Notes: generated from the sequence alone by a model not told the origin. A stretch of 64,000 bases of DNA from Isoalcanivorax indicus (GCF_003259185.1 NZ_QGMP01000004.1:1-64000); one strand, 5' to 3'. Shown: positions 43,088-53,775, counted from the first letter of the stretch. A program made the numbers and translations.

Positions 43088-44485
43088 ATGACAGAAAAAC
43101 GACGTATTCTGGTGATTGACGACGAAGCAGATCTGCGCGAACTGCTGGTCATCACCCTTGGGCGCATGAAACTCGACGCACTGGCCGTGGGCTCCGTCGG
43201 CGAGGCACGTGCCGCGCTGGAGAAGAGCACCTTTGATCTGTGTCTGACCGACATGAACCTGCCGGACGGCGACGGTATCGAGCTGGTCAGACTGATCAAC
43301 CAGCAGTATCCCGACCTGCCCGTGGCCATGATTACCGCCTACGGCAATATGGAAACCGCCACCCTGGCGATGAAGGAAGGCGCGTTCGACTTCATTGCCA
43401 AACCCGTGTCGCTGGACCGCTTGCGGCAACTGGTGGATGACGGCCTCGGCATTCGTGACCGAGCTCCGGAAACCCCGGTGTCCGATCAACTGGTGGGCCA
43501 TGCCCCCGCCATGGAGCAGTTGCGCCAGCAGATCACCAAACTGGCTCGCAGCCAGGCGCCCATCTACATCAGCGGCGAATCCGGCTCCGGCAAGGAACGT
43601 GTCGCGCGCCTGATTCATATTCTCGGCCCGCGCCGGGAGAAGCCCTTTATTGCCGTGAACTGCGGCGCCATTCCCTCGGAATTGATGGAAAGCGAGTTCT
43701 TCGGTCACCGCAAGGGCAGCTTTACCGGTGCCTTCGAAGACCGCAAGGGGCTATTCCGGGAGGCTGATGGCGGCACCCTGTTTCTGGATGAAGTGGCCGA
43801 CCTGCCGCTGCACATGCAGGTCAAGCTGCTGCGCGCCATTCAGGAGAAAAGCGTGCGCCCCGTGGGGGAACCGCGCGAGTTTCAGGTAAACCTGCGCATT
43901 CTGTGTGCCACGCACAAGGATCTGGCAGAACAGGTCGTGCAAGGGCGGTTCCGACAGGATCTTTATTATCGCCTGAACGTCATCGAAGCCCACGTACCGC
44001 CACTGCGAGAGCGCCGTGAAGATATTTCCGTGCTCGTGGAGCATATCCTTCAACGTCTGTGCCAGCAGTGGCAGATCGATATGCCGACATTGGCACGCGA
44101 GGCGCGCGAGGCACTGTCCCAGTACCCCTTCCCGGGGAACGTACGGGAACTGGAAAACATTCTGGAGCGCGCGCTGACGCTGGCCGACGGCGCAGTGATC
44201 GAAGCACGGCATCTGCAACTGCGGGATATCCTGGAAAGCGGTGACGACGGGAGCATCGCAACCCCTTCCTCCAGCACAGAACGGGCCCGCCCCGCAAACC
44301 AGCCCCTGGAAGACTACCTGCAGGAAATCGAGAAACGCGAAATACTGCGCGCGCTGGATGCGACGCTGTGGAACCGGACCGCAGCGGCGAAAAAGCTGGG
44401 CATGACGTTCCGTTCGCTACGCTACCGACTGAAGAAGCTGGGGCTGGATCAGGGCGGCGACAGTGATGACGACGAAACAGAATAA
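43088..44485 (+). CDS. pilR: Sigma-54-dependent response regulator PilR
   Basis: NtrC-type activator of pilin transcription with sigma-54. Receiver domain (1-120) with phospho-acceptor D55 (LTDMNLPDGDG); AAA+ domain with Walker A GESGSGKERVARL, the sigma-54-contacting GSFTGAF loop and Walker B LFLDEVADLPL; C-terminal Fis-type helix-turn-helix (about 430-460; WNRTAAAKKLGMTFRSLRYRL). Its ATG directly follows the pilS stop with no gap. The last 37 bases overlap the convergent thiO gene. Confidence 0.95.
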   Translation: MTEKRRILVIDDEADLRELLVITLGRMKLDALAVGSVGEARAALEKSTFDLCLTDMNLPDGDGIELVRLINQQYPDLPVAMITAYGNMETATLAMKEGAFDFIAKPVSLDRLRQLVDDGLGIRDRAPETPVSDQLVGHAPAMEQLRQQITKLARSQAPIYISGESGSGKERVARLIHILGPRREKPFIAVNCGAIPSELMESEFFGHRKGSFTGAFEDRKGLFREADGGTLFLDEVADLPLHMQVKLLRAIQEKSVRPVGEPREFQVNLRILCATHKDLAEQVVQGRFRQDLYYRLNVIEAHVPPLRERREDISVLVEHILQRLCQQWQIDMPTLAREAREALSQYPFPGNVRELENILERALTLADGAVIEARHLQLRDILESGDDGSIATPSSSTERARPANQPLEDYLQEIEKREILRALDATLWNRTAAAKKLGMTFRSLRYRLKKLGLDQGGDSDDDETE

Positions 44486-45522
44486 GGGGTGGGGTCGATA
44501 AAGGGTTTTTCCCCGCATATGAGATTCGCCAGCAATTCTGCACTGGCCGGGGCGCTGACCAGACCGTTGCGGTAGTGACCTGCAGCCAGAAACACCCCAG
44601 GCGCCCCCGGCAACTCACCAAGCCAGGGCCATGTGCGATGACTGCCCGGCCGCACACCTGCCCACTGCGCTACGGGTTCGATGCCTTGAAGAGGAGGCCA
44701 CAAAGACGCCGCAGCGACATGCAGCTGTTTACACGCCACCGCCGTCGGACGCTGGTCGTCACTGCCGGGACGCAACGTTGAGCCTACCAGCATATGCCCA
44801 TCTGCTCTGGGGATTACGTACCCCTCAGCCGCCAGCAAAATCTGCCGAGGCGCCGGCACCACCGGGGGGAAAAGCAGCATTTCTCCCTGAACAGGCATGA
44901 GCGGCAGGGAGACTCCCAAATGAGCCACCAGCGGGGCGCTCCATGCCCCCGCTGCAATCACCACTCGCTCCGCGTGTCGTAATCCGCCATCCGTCTCGAT
45001 GCGCCAACCGTTTCCCTCTTTTGCCAACTGGCGGACCACAGCCCGGCAAGGCTCAATCCCTTCACGGGAAAGCAGTCTCGCAAGCCCCTTGAGTAATCGA
45101 GGATTGCGGACACTGCCCACGTCGGGAAACGCCACTACCCCGCCACGTTGCAGCGGCGTCTCGACGGCCGCGACCTCTCTGGCAGAGACGCCGCGCCGCT
45201 CGGCCCATTCCAGCGCCCGGACACGTTCTGCGCCTGCATGAACATGCATGCCACTGCGAAATACCTCGGGATCAGGCCCGCCCATCGCGATAATGCGTTC
45301 CGACAAAGCTCGGTAACGCTCAAACGCATCGCCTGTCAGCGCACTCAACGCATCAGGGTAACGCCAGGGAAACAGAGCAGACAGTATGCCGCCCCCCGCC
45401 CAGGACGCCGGCGGGCAAGCAGGGCCAGCGTCGATCTGGATCACCGTCAGCCCACGGTCCGAAAGCGCCAGAGCGGTCAATTGCCCGATTATGCCGGCGC
45501 CTACCACAGCCACATCAGCCAT
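44449..45522 (-). CDS. thiO: Glycine oxidase ThiO
   Basis: FAD-dependent oxidase that makes iminoacetic acid from glycine for the thiazole moiety of thiamine. 357 residues starting with the FAD-binding VAVVGAGIIGQLTALAL; C-terminal DAO-family substrate domain ending in LAAGHYRNGLVSAPASAELLANLI. I chose the ATG at 45522; an in-frame TTG 15 bp upstream has no good support. In Pseudomonas the equivalent gene lies next to pilR, as here. No other thi genes are nearby. Confidence 0.88.
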   Translation of the reverse strand: MADVAVVGAGIIGQLTALALSDRGLTVIQIDAGPACPPASWAGGGILSALFPWRYPDALSALTGDAFERYRALSERIIAMGGPDPEVFRSGMHVHAGAERVRALEWAERRGVSAREVAAVETPLQRGGVVAFPDVGSVRNPRLLKGLARLLSREGIEPCRAVVRQLAKEGNGWRIETDGGLRHAERVVIAAGAWSAPLVAHLGVSLPLMPVQGEMLLFPPVVPAPRQILLAAEGYVIPRADGHMLVGSTLRPGSDDQRPTAVACKQLHVAAASLWPPLQGIEPVAQWAGVRPGSHRTWPWLGELPGAPGVFLAAGHYRNGLVSAPASAELLANLICGEKPFIDPTPYSVSSSSLSPP

Positions 45523-45585
45523 CTTCCAGACCTGCAATCTTGCACGAGGGAGAGCATGATACCGCCCCCCGTAACGAGAGGCACG

Positions 45586-46149
45586 TCAGCGTGTACAAGG
45601 CAGTAGTTCAGATGCCGAGGCACGCCTGACACGACCGCTTTGCGCAACCACCAACCCCCGTGGCGATGCCAGAGCACGCCGGTCACAGATACTGAAGCGA
45701 CCGGTATAGCCATAGCTCATGCCCATCGTATTGAAACGCACGCGGCGAGCGACATTCCGGTTACTGACAACCTGGACCTGCCGGACTGGCTCAGCGACCG
45801 CCAGCACTCGCCCGCCATGCGCGGTACACACGCCACGTTCGGGGTCGACGTCGCACTGGTTTTCGTTCGCGAAGTCCTCAAAGACCAGCCAGCCCTCTGA
45901 CCAGTCACCTGAACCCGCCGCACAAGCATTCCCGGTTCGTGGGCAAACCACCACGGCGTAACCGCTGGTTACCGCCCCATGACGCGCCAGATTCAGATGG
46001 GCATGCAGCAGATGCTGATGTGTCTGCACCTGCTGGGCACTCATGAGCCTGCCCATTGGAGCCGATGCGACACCCCACAGCACGGAAACAAGCGCCAATA
46101 CAATGAGCAGTTCAAGAAAGGTCTTGCCTGAACAGGAAGGGATATCCAT
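45586..46149 (-). CDS. fimT: FimT/GspH-family minor pseudopilin
   Basis: A 187-residue prepilin-like protein. The leader MDIPSCSG ends at G8 and the mature part begins KTFLELLIVLALVSVLWG, with glutamate at +5 (E13) but lysine rather than phenylalanine at +1. The C-terminal globular domain has the FimT-type strand layout and two cysteines pairs (CPRTGNAC, CDVDPERGVC). GGAG precedes the ATG. Last gene of the minor pilin block, 120 bp downstream of pilE; may assist type IV pilus assembly or DNA uptake. Confidence 0.82.
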   Translation of the reverse strand: MDIPSCSGKTFLELLIVLALVSVLWGVASAPMGRLMSAQQVQTHQHLLHAHLNLARHGAVTSGYAVVVCPRTGNACAAGSGDWSEGWLVFEDFANENQCDVDPERGVCTAHGGRVLAVAEPVRQVQVVSNRNVARRVRFNTMGMSYGYTGRFSICDRRALASPRGLVVAQSGRVRRASASELLPCTR

Positions 46150-46269
46150 GCCCCACTCCGTAACGACCGGTGAATACCGGATCAGAACAGAGTGGTGCCA
46201 AAAACGTCAGCGGCGAGAACGAACAGGTTATGTCAGCCTCGCCAGACAGGGTTTGTCAGTGACCCGCTA

Positions 46270-46659
46270 TCATCGCCAGCACTCGTCAACGGACTGACTA
46301 TTGCCTTGCGCGTCTCGCTGCCCGGCCGCGTTCAAGAGCAAGGTACCGCACTTGTTTGCACCCGTGGCACGCTGTCGCACCGCTTGCAACTGATAGTTGG
46401 ACGCTGTCCGGTTGGCCGCAACGATGTTGTAGAAGCCGGTGGCTGAACTGTCGGGCCGGGGATTACATCCGACATAGGTCCCGGTGGCGGTATAACACCG
46501 TTCCATGGACGCCGCCGCCTCGACCATCGCCGCCCGGCCTTCGGATACGCGGCCGCGCTCCGTCTGGGCCTGATAAGCGGGATAGGCGATGGCCGCAAGA
46601 ACACCGACAATCGCCACGACCACCATAAGTTCCAGCAGTGTAAACCCCTTCTGCGGCAT
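46270..46659 (-). CDS. pilE: Type IV minor pilin PilE
   Basis: A 129-residue prepilin with cleavage site [25 protein letters not shown]5, F6 at +1, E10 at +5, then the long hydrophobic helix and a short globular domain with cysteines (MERCYT, VGCNPRP, NKCGT, DECWR). Short length and gene position after pilY1 point to the minor pilin PilE rather than the major pilin. GGGAG lies before the ATG at 46659; an in-frame ATG 39 bp upstream would bury the leader and is rejected. Likely the end of the fimU-pilV-pilW-pilX-pilY1-pilE operon. Confidence 0.88.
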   Translation of the reverse strand: MPQKGFTLLELMVVVAIVGVLAAIAYPAYQAQTERGRVSEGRAAMVEAAASMERCYTATGTYVGCNPRPDSSATGFYNIVAANRTASNYQLQAVRQRATGANKCGTLLLNAAGQRDAQGNSQSVDECWR

Positions 46660-46700
46660 GGCTCTCTCCCAATTCAGGCCCACTTCGGACATACCCATAT

Positions 46701-49700
46701 CTACCTCACCTGACGCCAGGACTGCCTGCCGAGATCATCATCAATGCCGCGGATATTATATTGCGGCATGCCGCCTGAGGAGTCACTCCCGATAATCGTA
46801 TCCGTCCCGCCCTGGCCCGTCTGCGGGGTCAACCGGGTCATGATGTTGTCCTCTCGCATACCACTGATCGGAAGGCCCTGAACATAGTCCTGGAGATCAA
46901 TGACGCCATCACCATCCAGATCAATCGCGCCGCCGTCCACACGACCGCCGTTCTCCACATCCAGCACCATCAGCCAGCTTGTCCCACCTGTAGAGCAGGG
47001 ATCAGAGGAGGGTATCAATGTAACGAACAAAATGAGGTCACCGCGCAGCAACGGCCGGACAACAGATCGCTCATGAGAGACCGTGCTGAGATCAACATAC
47101 CAGCCCCGGTGATTGACCATCTCGTGGTCACTCACGATACGTACGCCCTGCCCATCCACTTCTGTCTCGAGCTGGATGGTCTGCTGACGGAGATCTGCGC
47201 GCGTAATGGTGTTGTTCGCGTTATCAATAATGCCATACAGCGATTGGATACCACCTGACGTTTCAGTGTCCACCGACTCCAGATATTTGCCGGTTCCGAT
47301 GAAGATCATCATGTCGCCGTTTTCATTCATGCCCACTTCAGGTTTTGCCGTAATGGGCTGGCGCGTGCCGTTACGCACTGCACGAAACACCGGCCGGTTA
47401 CTGTCTATTCGCCAATTCCCCTGGTTATTCTGCGTAAACTTCCAGAGATTACCGTACAGATCACCACCATAGATGGTGTCAGCGGTGCGGATATCATCGG
47501 TCGAGGACACCGCCACCACAGGGGCCATACCATTACGCGCCGTAATGCTTCCTTCGCCTGTCGGCAGCGATGCCTCCAGCGCGCCGGTCTCCGCATCAAG
47601 AATAATCAAGGCAGACTGATGCGTGGGGCTGTTGTAACCGTTACCAGCGACTACCACCCAACGGCTCTCGCGGTTGCCACCGGTGCCCACCACCGTGCGC
47701 ACCAGCGAGACTTCATCCATACCTTCACCCATATGCTGGTAGGCAGGATGCCCTGGCCCGACCTCCCAAAGCACACTGGGATTATCCGGATCAGAAACAT
47801 CCAGCGCGAACATGCCACGACCACCCACACCCGGCGTACCAACCAGCACCGTACGCCATTCACCATCTATATAGGCGTCCGTTACTGTGGGAGAGCCATC
47901 CACGAAATAACGATGGGTATACTCAGGGTCCGTCAACCGCGGCAGCTCGGAGATAAGGAAGGAGGGAACATAAGCAAACCGCTCAACGCCGGTATTGGCA
48001 TCCAGGCCATGCAACATGCCGCCATTCGAGCCGACATAGATCATGGGGTCTCGCTGCCGCTTGTTGAAAACAAACTCAGGGTATGACGTACCCTCCGCTC
48101 CAGATATCGCCTGATAACCAAAAGTCTCACGGCCGGTGTAAGCGGGATCGGAGTTCACGATATCCGCCAGCCGGGATTCCCGATTCCGGAAAGTGCCGCC
48201 ATTCCGAAGCTCATCACCGTGGTAACCCAACACGTAAGAGAGCACTTTCTGACCCTGGCCATCGCCACCGAGGGCCGTACGCTGGGCTGCTGATATCTGA
48301 TTCCAGTCGAAGCGCACTTGCTCACCGGTCTCCGAGTTAAGCGTCCATACTCTGCGCTGCTCAACCGTACGTTGATCCAGATTCTGCGCCGCGCTCCATC
48401 TTGGATTGTTTGACACAGAGCCATCACGGTTTATGCGGAAAGCCACCAGATCACCGCTCCAGTCGCCGCTATTGAAACGGGCCTGGTAGACATAGCTTTC
48501 GCCATCAAGGCGCGTCGAGTTGGTGGCGATGGCTGCGGAGGATGAGTTGCCACGATCAATAATACTCCGCAACACCCCTGACAACTCCCTGGAGAAGGTA
48601 TCAGGGTCCTGCGCACTGAAAAAACCGCCCCGGCTATTAATGGCCGCATGCAACAAGTCATCCAGCTTGAAGCGAGGATCTGTTGTGGAATGGGGGTTCG
48701 GCCAAGCAATCGCTGTTCGATTTTCGAAAGCCTCCCATGCAGTCGCCGGGTCGATGGTTCCAGACACGCCCAACCCGACGCCATATGTCACCATATGCTG
48801 CCAAAAGGCAGGGTTGAAGCTGGTGTATGGAACACGGTTAGCCATATCCGGCTGCAGATCATTCTTCCAGTAATACATGGCGACGTCAGCCAGAGTATCA
48901 GCATGAGCATCCTGGAACGGCGGCCCCGGCCGATACTGATAGCTCCTGCCATCAGGGGCCCGATGCACAGGACCCTCATTCCCGTCGACATTACCGGTCG
49001 CTTGCCCAGCAGCATCGCCATTCCAGTATCCATCAGTCATCAATACCGTGTAACTCTGGCGGCATTCAAAGCTATCCCCGCCAGCAAAGCCAGGGGTTGT
49101 GCTCCACGGCCCCCTGTCACCTGTGCGCTGATAATATTTACCCGCATCATCCAGCGCCCTGCGCAATGGAGTCCCACCACTCGCGGTCGCGCCATGAAGC
49201 CAGTCGAAGAACTGGGATCTGTAGTTCAATCCCGCCCCAGGATCGTCTCTGAAAGGGCGAACCCCACGAATAATCGTCTGCGTAGCAGTACCGTCCACAG
49301 TGGACGAGCTGGCATTGATCGCCCCATACCCGAGACGCATGGCATCCGGCTGCTGATCAAACGCAAAAGCGATACCCGCTTTCGACGACATCAGACGTGT
49401 TCTATAGAAAGAAAACCAGTTGGCGAAATTTTGCCTTTCGGCTTCCGTGACATTAACCCTCTGGTGACAAGAGTCCGGATACGGATTGGTCCTGCATTGT
49501 GCTGAATCAACAAACCTGAAATAGAAAGCCTGGCCCGCAGCCGCATTGTGACTAATGGTAAATCGAGCAATACCTGTACCTGCTGCGTCATTAATAATAG
49601 CTCGATAATTTGTCGCCAAATTAATTTTTGAGCCGCTCTGCGCGTAGCCATCCACCCATGCATCATTGAAATTCGAGTTCGGGAAGTAGGTCCCATCCCC

Positions 49701-50057
49701 TCTGGGAGGGGGGGCATAAGTAATATCAGGATTATAGTACTGCTGATTGACATGACTGGATGCAAGATAATTTTGATTGGTCAGATGCCGGTAGGACATA
49801 GAGGAAAAACCAGCGTAAGTTCCGCTGCTGCACCCCCACCCACAACCACCAGTGGAGCCGAAATTCGGAGCACTCGCAAGCTCATCGGGCATATACGCCC
49901 AGCGCATTGACCCCGAATCGTCGAGAATAAACATCACATTGGGCTCAACCCCCGATGACACAAAGAGCGGCACCTGGGAAAGAGAAACCGCATATACGGG
50001 ACGCGCAGACATCACGCATGCCAACAGCACCCATCCAAACAACGTCAAGCGTTTCAT
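46701..50057 (-). CDS. pilY1: Type IV pilus tip-associated protein PilY1
   Basis: A 1118-residue exported protein found at or near the pilus tip, where it affects pilus extension, adhesion and surface sensing. Signal peptide ([20 protein letters not shown]), an N-terminal von Willebrand A-like region with MIDAS motif LDDSGSM (about residue 46-52), and a C-terminal beta-propeller (about 600-1000). An EF-hand-like calcium loop [12 protein letters not shown] lies near 1046-1057. The ATG at 50057 has GGAG eight bases upstream. It sits 21 bp after pilX, in the order of a minor pilin operon. Confidence 0.95.
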   Translation of the reverse strand: MKRLTLFGWVLLACVMSARPVYAVSLSQVPLFVSSGVEPNVMFILDDSGSMRWAYMPDELASAPNFGSTGGCGWGCSSGTYAGFSSMSYRHLTNQNYLASSHVNQQYYNPDITYAPPPRGDGTYFPNSNFNDAWVDGYAQSGSKINLATNYRAIINDAAGTGIARFTISHNAAAGQAFYFRFVDSAQCRTNPYPDSCHQRVNVTEAERQNFANWFSFYRTRLMSSKAGIAFAFDQQPDAMRLGYGAINASSSTVDGTATQTIIRGVRPFRDDPGAGLNYRSQFFDWLHGATASGGTPLRRALDDAGKYYQRTGDRGPWSTTPGFAGGDSFECRQSYTVLMTDGYWNGDAAGQATGNVDGNEGPVHRAPDGRSYQYRPGPPFQDAHADTLADVAMYYWKNDLQPDMANRVPYTSFNPAFWQHMVTYGVGLGVSGTIDPATAWEAFENRTAIAWPNPHSTTDPRFKLDDLLHAAINSRGGFFSAQDPDTFSRELSGVLRSIIDRGNSSSAAIATNSTRLDGESYVYQARFNSGDWSGDLVAFRINRDGSVSNNPRWSAAQNLDQRTVEQRRVWTLNSETGEQVRFDWNQISAAQRTALGGDGQGQKVLSYVLGYHGDELRNGGTFRNRESRLADIVNSDPAYTGRETFGYQAISGAEGTSYPEFVFNKRQRDPMIYVGSNGGMLHGLDANTGVERFAYVPSFLISELPRLTDPEYTHRYFVDGSPTVTDAYIDGEWRTVLVGTPGVGGRGMFALDVSDPDNPSVLWEVGPGHPAYQHMGEGMDEVSLVRTVVGTGGNRESRWVVVAGNGYNSPTHQSALIILDAETGALEASLPTGEGSITARNGMAPVVAVSSTDDIRTADTIYGGDLYGNLWKFTQNNQGNWRIDSNRPVFRAVRNGTRQPITAKPEVGMNENGDMMIFIGTGKYLESVDTETSGGIQSLYGIIDNANNTITRADLRQQTIQLETEVDGQGVRIVSDHEMVNHRGWYVDLSTVSHERSVVRPLLRGDLILFVTLIPSSDPCSTGGTSWLMVLDVENGGRVDGGAIDLDGDGVIDLQDYVQGLPISGMREDNIMTRLTPQTGQGGTDTIIGSDSSGGMPQYNIRGIDDDLGRQSWRQVR

Positions 50058-50078
50058 TATCTTTCTCCTGTCCGGCAT

Positions 50079-50627
50079 TCAGCGTCGATAGACGCTCTGC
50101 AGGATGACAACGGTCCCCGGGTTTCTGCCGAAACCACGGGCCGTAACCCGATAGATATCGATCTCTTCAAGCGCTTCGCCTCCGCCCAGGGCTCGCGAAC
50201 CGCCCGGCGTTTCCTCAACCACCACCGCGGGCAGCTGCTCTATAAAGAATTGTGGCGCCACCACGCCTTCATATTCACCGCTGTAGTTGATCGCGCCGCC
50301 TCGCCCCGTTTCCGAGGGCGACTGCTCCCACCGCGGCTTGCTGGTGCTGGTCCAGGCGTGCCAGCCATTTGCGCCGTTGAATTCCGGCAGAACCGCCACA
50401 TCCAGAGCGGCCTCGCCTTCACGCAACGCAGCTTCAGCCGACTGAAATGCAAGATTCTGGTCTTGCAACGACCCAGCCATGCGCTCCTGCATTGCCGTAT
50501 TACGAAGAGCCGCGATACCAATGAGCGTCAGGATAAGCAGCAGCACCAGACTCATGACCAGCGCCGCACCCGACTGATTTTCGCGTCTGCCAGATGACTG
50601 TTTCAGGGGCTCATGTCTCATGATCAT
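50079..50627 (-). CDS. pilX: Type IV minor pilin PilX
   Basis: A 182-residue prepilin with leader ending QSG and mature start AALVMSLVLLLILTLIG; as in other PilX proteins the residue at +5 is not glutamate (here Met). A PilX-type N-terminal motif ALRNTAMQERMAGSLQDQN follows. The ATG at 50627 overlaps the pilW stop by four bases, with a second ATG six bases in. The C-terminal domain binds PilY1 in related systems. Confidence 0.9.
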   Translation of the reverse strand: MIMRHEPLKQSSGRRENQSGAALVMSLVLLLILTLIGIAALRNTAMQERMAGSLQDQNLAFQSAEAALREGEAALDVAVLPEFNGANGWHAWTSTSKPRWEQSPSETGRGGAINYSGEYEGVVAPQFFIEQLPAVVVEETPGGSRALGGGEALEEIDIYRVTARGFGRNPGTVVILQSVYRR

Positions 50628-51664
50628 CGCGTCCTGTTCCTCAGGGAAACCGTTGTCGTCATCACATGCCGCAAGCGCCGGTCGCCAGGCTCTATCAGAT
50701 CTTCGTCAAAGCGCAGAACCTGCGGTTCGTCAATGAGATTGTCCCGTGCGCCACTCAGCAGCAGCGAAATACGCACACTGGCCACATTACCCCACCAGCC
50801 CTGATTCTGGACTCTGCTGGCACGCGCGTATTCGTCTACTATGCCGTCGCCATTGCGATCCACGCCGTACCTTACTGTCATACGCTCTACGCCATCGGCC
50901 AGTTCTTCTGCTGGCCTGATGTTGGAGCGCCTGAACAGCGCTGGCCGCCCCCCCGTACCAGGAGCGATATAGAAGATCGTGGAGGTCACCCGGGACACAT
51001 TCGAACCGTCATCGAAGGCCCCGAGATTGGTGGTACTGTTACCCGGCGAAGCACTACCGCCGCTGTTGTGCACCACCACATTGTTGCCCTGCGTATTGGT
51101 GATCTGGAAAACCGTTGCCGTGTTGCAATCTGATATGAGAACGATGTCATCCGGCCGCAGATCATGCGGCGCGCTGACCTGGGTATTGGCGGAATTTTGC
51201 GACGGACCGATACGGAAGGGTGCGACTACACTGATCTGGCTGGATGCGGCACTGCGCAATACAAGGATATCGCTGCCGGGCGAGGGATTAAGCCCGGCCA
51301 CACCATTCGGCAAGGCTGGCGTCCAGCCTGCCCCAGCCGCTTCAAACCCCTGCACAGGCTCATTGAAGTTGAACAGGAAGTTCTCGACCTGATTACTGGA
51401 TCGCAATACGTTAGTGATATCTATATTCCGGCGACAACCGAAATAGCCAGCGACTCTCGCTTCACGACTGAGCACCTGAAACGCGAAGCGGCCATTCTCC
51501 TGCAGGCGAGACATGTCATCCTGCAGAACATAGGCCATGCGTCCACTGGTATAGACCTGGGATAGTCCGGCGATCAGCAGGGCGCCCACCACCAGCGCCA
51601 CCATGATTTCCACTATCCCGACGCCGCCCTGCGCCTTACGGCTTTTCACGCTTCGCATCTTCAT
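50624..51664 (-). CDS. pilW: Type IV minor pilin PilW
   Basis: A 346-residue prepilin: leader ends QGG, mature start VGIVEIMVALVVGALLIAG with glutamate at +5 (E19), then a large globular domain. Among the largest minor pilins, as usual for PilW. Start overlaps the pilV stop in an ATGA, and its stop overlaps pilX the same way, so pilV-W-X are translated in series. Confidence 0.92.
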   Translation of the reverse strand: MKMRSVKSRKAQGGVGIVEIMVALVVGALLIAGLSQVYTSGRMAYVLQDDMSRLQENGRFAFQVLSREARVAGYFGCRRNIDITNVLRSSNQVENFLFNFNEPVQGFEAAGAGWTPALPNGVAGLNPSPGSDILVLRSAASSQISVVAPFRIGPSQNSANTQVSAPHDLRPDDIVLISDCNTATVFQITNTQGNNVVVHNSGGSASPGNSTTNLGAFDDGSNVSRVTSTIFYIAPGTGGRPALFRRSNIRPAEELADGVERMTVRYGVDRNGDGIVDEYARASRVQNQGWWGNVASVRISLLLSGARDNLIDEPQVLRFDEDLIEPGDRRLRHVMTTTVSLRNRTR

Positions 51665-52131
51665 AGCTGACTCTGGATTATTATGGTTCGAATACGCTCG
51701 TCTTCGTCCTCAGTCCAGCGAGCATCAAGCCACGAGATCGTCACCGTGGTACGGCCGTCATTATCGACGTTGATTGCAGCGCCTGTTCCATTACCCTCCT
51801 GGGGCAGCAGTCCTGCGCGTTCTTCATCGCCAAGAATCACCAGCAACCACTCGCGTACGTCTTGCGCTGCGATGGAGTCACCGGCCGGAGGACCGTCATT
51901 AAGCCGACGATTGTAGTTACCCGCCAGGGCGGCCTCCCGATTGGCCCGCATGCGGTCGAGAATGTCATACCCCAGATAGTTGGCCTGACTGGCCAGATGC
52001 GCACTGTGGTTCATCTGAATGCCACGCGTCTGCAGTCCCGCCAGCCCGAGCAGACCGATCGACAGGATCAGCAGCGCCACCAGCACTTCCATAAGACTGA
52101 AGCCACGTTGCTTCGCGCGGGTTCTCAGCAT
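51661..52131 (-). CDS. pilV: Type IV minor pilin PilV
   Basis: A 156-residue prepilin with cleavage at QRG|FSLMEVLVALLILSIGLLGLAGLQ (G10, F11 +1, E15 +5), the exact helix pattern of PilV. Overlaps fimU by seven bases and pilW by four, so it is translated within the minor pilin operon. Confidence 0.93.
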   Translation of the reverse strand: MLRTRAKQRGFSLMEVLVALLILSIGLLGLAGLQTRGIQMNHSAHLASQANYLGYDILDRMRANREAALAGNYNRRLNDGPPAGDSIAAQDVREWLLVILGDEERAGLLPQEGNGTGAAINVDNDGRTTVTISWLDARWTEDEDERIRTIIIQSQL

Positions 52132-52622
52132 GGCCGACTCTCCACATAAACTCGCCCACCGGCGCGCACAAAGATCATCCGACGCTGCTCGGGACCACAG
52201 GCTGCTCGCGAAAGTGTAATCTGCTCGGCGCTATTGTTATGACGCTCGCCCTGGCCCGTGAAGCGCACCAGCCCGCCAGCGGCGTTGATATCCGCGCTGC
52301 CATATTCGACCCGGATCACTTCGTTGGCACCGCCAGGCCCCGTATTGGTCGCACCGGGATTGGCGTAGACGATCCAGCCTTGCCCCCATTGGCCATCGCA
52401 GGCCAGGCCATCGCTGGAGCCACAGGCAACCACAGGCTGGCCACGGCGCAATGCCTCACTACGGGCAAGCTGCAGCGCCCCCAGCACATTGTTGCTCTGG
52501 GTGGTCATCTGGTTGTTTCTTATCATCTGCCCAAGGCTCGGTATGCCGATGGCCATCACGATGGACAGCAAAACCAGCGTAATCATGAGCTCAATCAGGG
52601 TAAAACCAGCTATTTTTCTCAT
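52125..52622 (-). CDS. fimU: Type IV minor pilin FimU (GspH-like)
   Basis: A 165-residue prepilin with cleavage AG|FTLIELMITLVLLSIVMAIG (G6, F7 +1, E11 +5) and a GspH/FimU globular domain with cysteines ACGSSDGLAC and RAAC. First gene of the minor pilin operon; AAAGG lies before the ATG at 52622. A longer in-frame frame upstream is not used. It follows ispH by about 130 bp; I see no clear sigma-70 or sigma-54 promoter in that gap. Confidence 0.88.
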   Translation of the reverse strand: MRKIAGFTLIELMITLVLLSIVMAIGIPSLGQMIRNNQMTTQSNNVLGALQLARSEALRRGQPVVACGSSDGLACDGQWGQGWIVYANPGATNTGPGGANEVIRVEYGSADINAAGGLVRFTGQGERHNNSAEQITLSRAACGPEQRRMIFVRAGGRVYVESRPC

Positions 52623-52754
52623 GATGCCTTTGTACCCCCTGGAATCAGCAAGCGTAAGCGTCAGCAGATCAAGCGGGGACAATCGCCGACAAGCGGGGCC
52701 CGCGCCTTGATGCGGTTCTCAGAACAAGGGAATGTGGACCACCCCGGGCAGTCC

Positions 52755-53687
52755 TCAGCGCAGCCCTTTCGGCATCGCAAAGCGGATGGTCTCTTCACGC
52801 CCGGGCACCTCTTCCGGGGTGTTACCCCCCAGTTCGTTCAGGCGAGCCACCACCTGCCGCACCAGGGTTTCCGGGGCGCTGGCGCCGGCGGTGACGCCGA
52901 CGGAGGCCTTGCCGGCCAGCCAGGCGGGGTCGATCTGCTCGGGGCCGTCGATCAGGTGGGCCGGGGTGCCGCAGCGCTCGGCAAGCTCGCGCAGGCGGTT
53001 GGAGTTGGAGCTGTTGGGGCTGCCGACCACCAGCACCAGCTGGGTTTCCAGCGCCAGCTGGCGCACAGCGTCCTGGCGGTTGGTGGTGGCGTAGCAGATA
53101 TCCTCGCGGCGCGGGCCATGGATATCGGGGAAGCGGGCACGCAGCGCCTCGATGATGCGGGCGGTATCGTCCACAGACAAGGTGGTCTGGGTCACGAACG
53201 CCAGCTTGTCCGGGTGGCGCACCTGGAGGGCCGCCACATCGGCTTCGTCTTCGACCAGGTAGATGGCGCCGCCGTGGGAGGTGTCGTATTGCCCCATGGT
53301 GCCTTCCACCTCGGGGTGCCCGGCGTGGCCGATGAGGATGCTCTCGCGGCCCTCGCGGGCGTACTGGATGACCTCTTTGTGCACCTTGGTGACCAGCGGG
53401 CAGGTGGCATCAAATACCCGCAGCTCGCGGCGCCCGGCCTCATCCTGCACGGCGCGGGCAACGCCATGGGCGGAGAAGATCACGATAGCGTCTTCGGGCA
53501 CCTCGTCGAGCTCCTCGACAAACACAGCGCCCCGGTTGCGCAGGTCATCCACCACAAAGCGATTGTGGACCACTTCATGGCGCACATAGACCGGTGGACC
53601 GTAGACCTCAAGGGCACGGTTGACGATATCAATCGCGCGATCTACGCCAGCGCAGAAGCCGCGAGGGTTGGCGAGTCGGATGTGCAT
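52755..53687 (-). CDS. ispH: 4-hydroxy-3-methylbut-2-enyl diphosphate reductase
   Basis: Last step of the MEP isoprenoid pathway, giving IPP and DMAPP. 310 residues with the three cluster-binding cysteines C12 (PRGFCAG), C96 (DATCPLV) and C198 (DICYATTN) and the catalytic TTNRQDAV threonine loop. Start at 53687. Downstream of fkpB in the conserved ribF-ileS-lspA-fkpB-ispH order, 88 bp away. Confidence 0.97.
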   Translation of the reverse strand: MHIRLANPRGFCAGVDRAIDIVNRALEVYGPPVYVRHEVVHNRFVVDDLRNRGAVFVEELDEVPEDAIVIFSAHGVARAVQDEAGRRELRVFDATCPLVTKVHKEVIQYAREGRESILIGHAGHPEVEGTMGQYDTSHGGAIYLVEDEADVAALQVRHPDKLAFVTQTTLSVDDTARIIEALRARFPDIHGPRREDICYATTNRQDAVRQLALETQLVLVVGSPNSSNSNRLRELAERCGTPAHLIDGPEQIDPAWLAGKASVGVTAGASAPETLVRQVVARLNELGGNTPEEVPGREETIRFAMPKGLR

Positions 53688-53775
53688 GCCGGGGTCCTGT
53701 TCGCTATGCCCGAGGTGTGACGAGTCGAAAGTGAGACGAGCCGATAGTGTACCGCGCCGGAGGGCACGGCGGCCA

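Noticed and set aside
46190-46230. Possible sigma-54 promoter upstream of fimT (TGGCAC-like -24 element)
   Set aside because: A TGGCAC is present but the -12 element (TTGC at the right distance) is missing, and PilR is known to act on the major pilin gene rather than on minor pilins.
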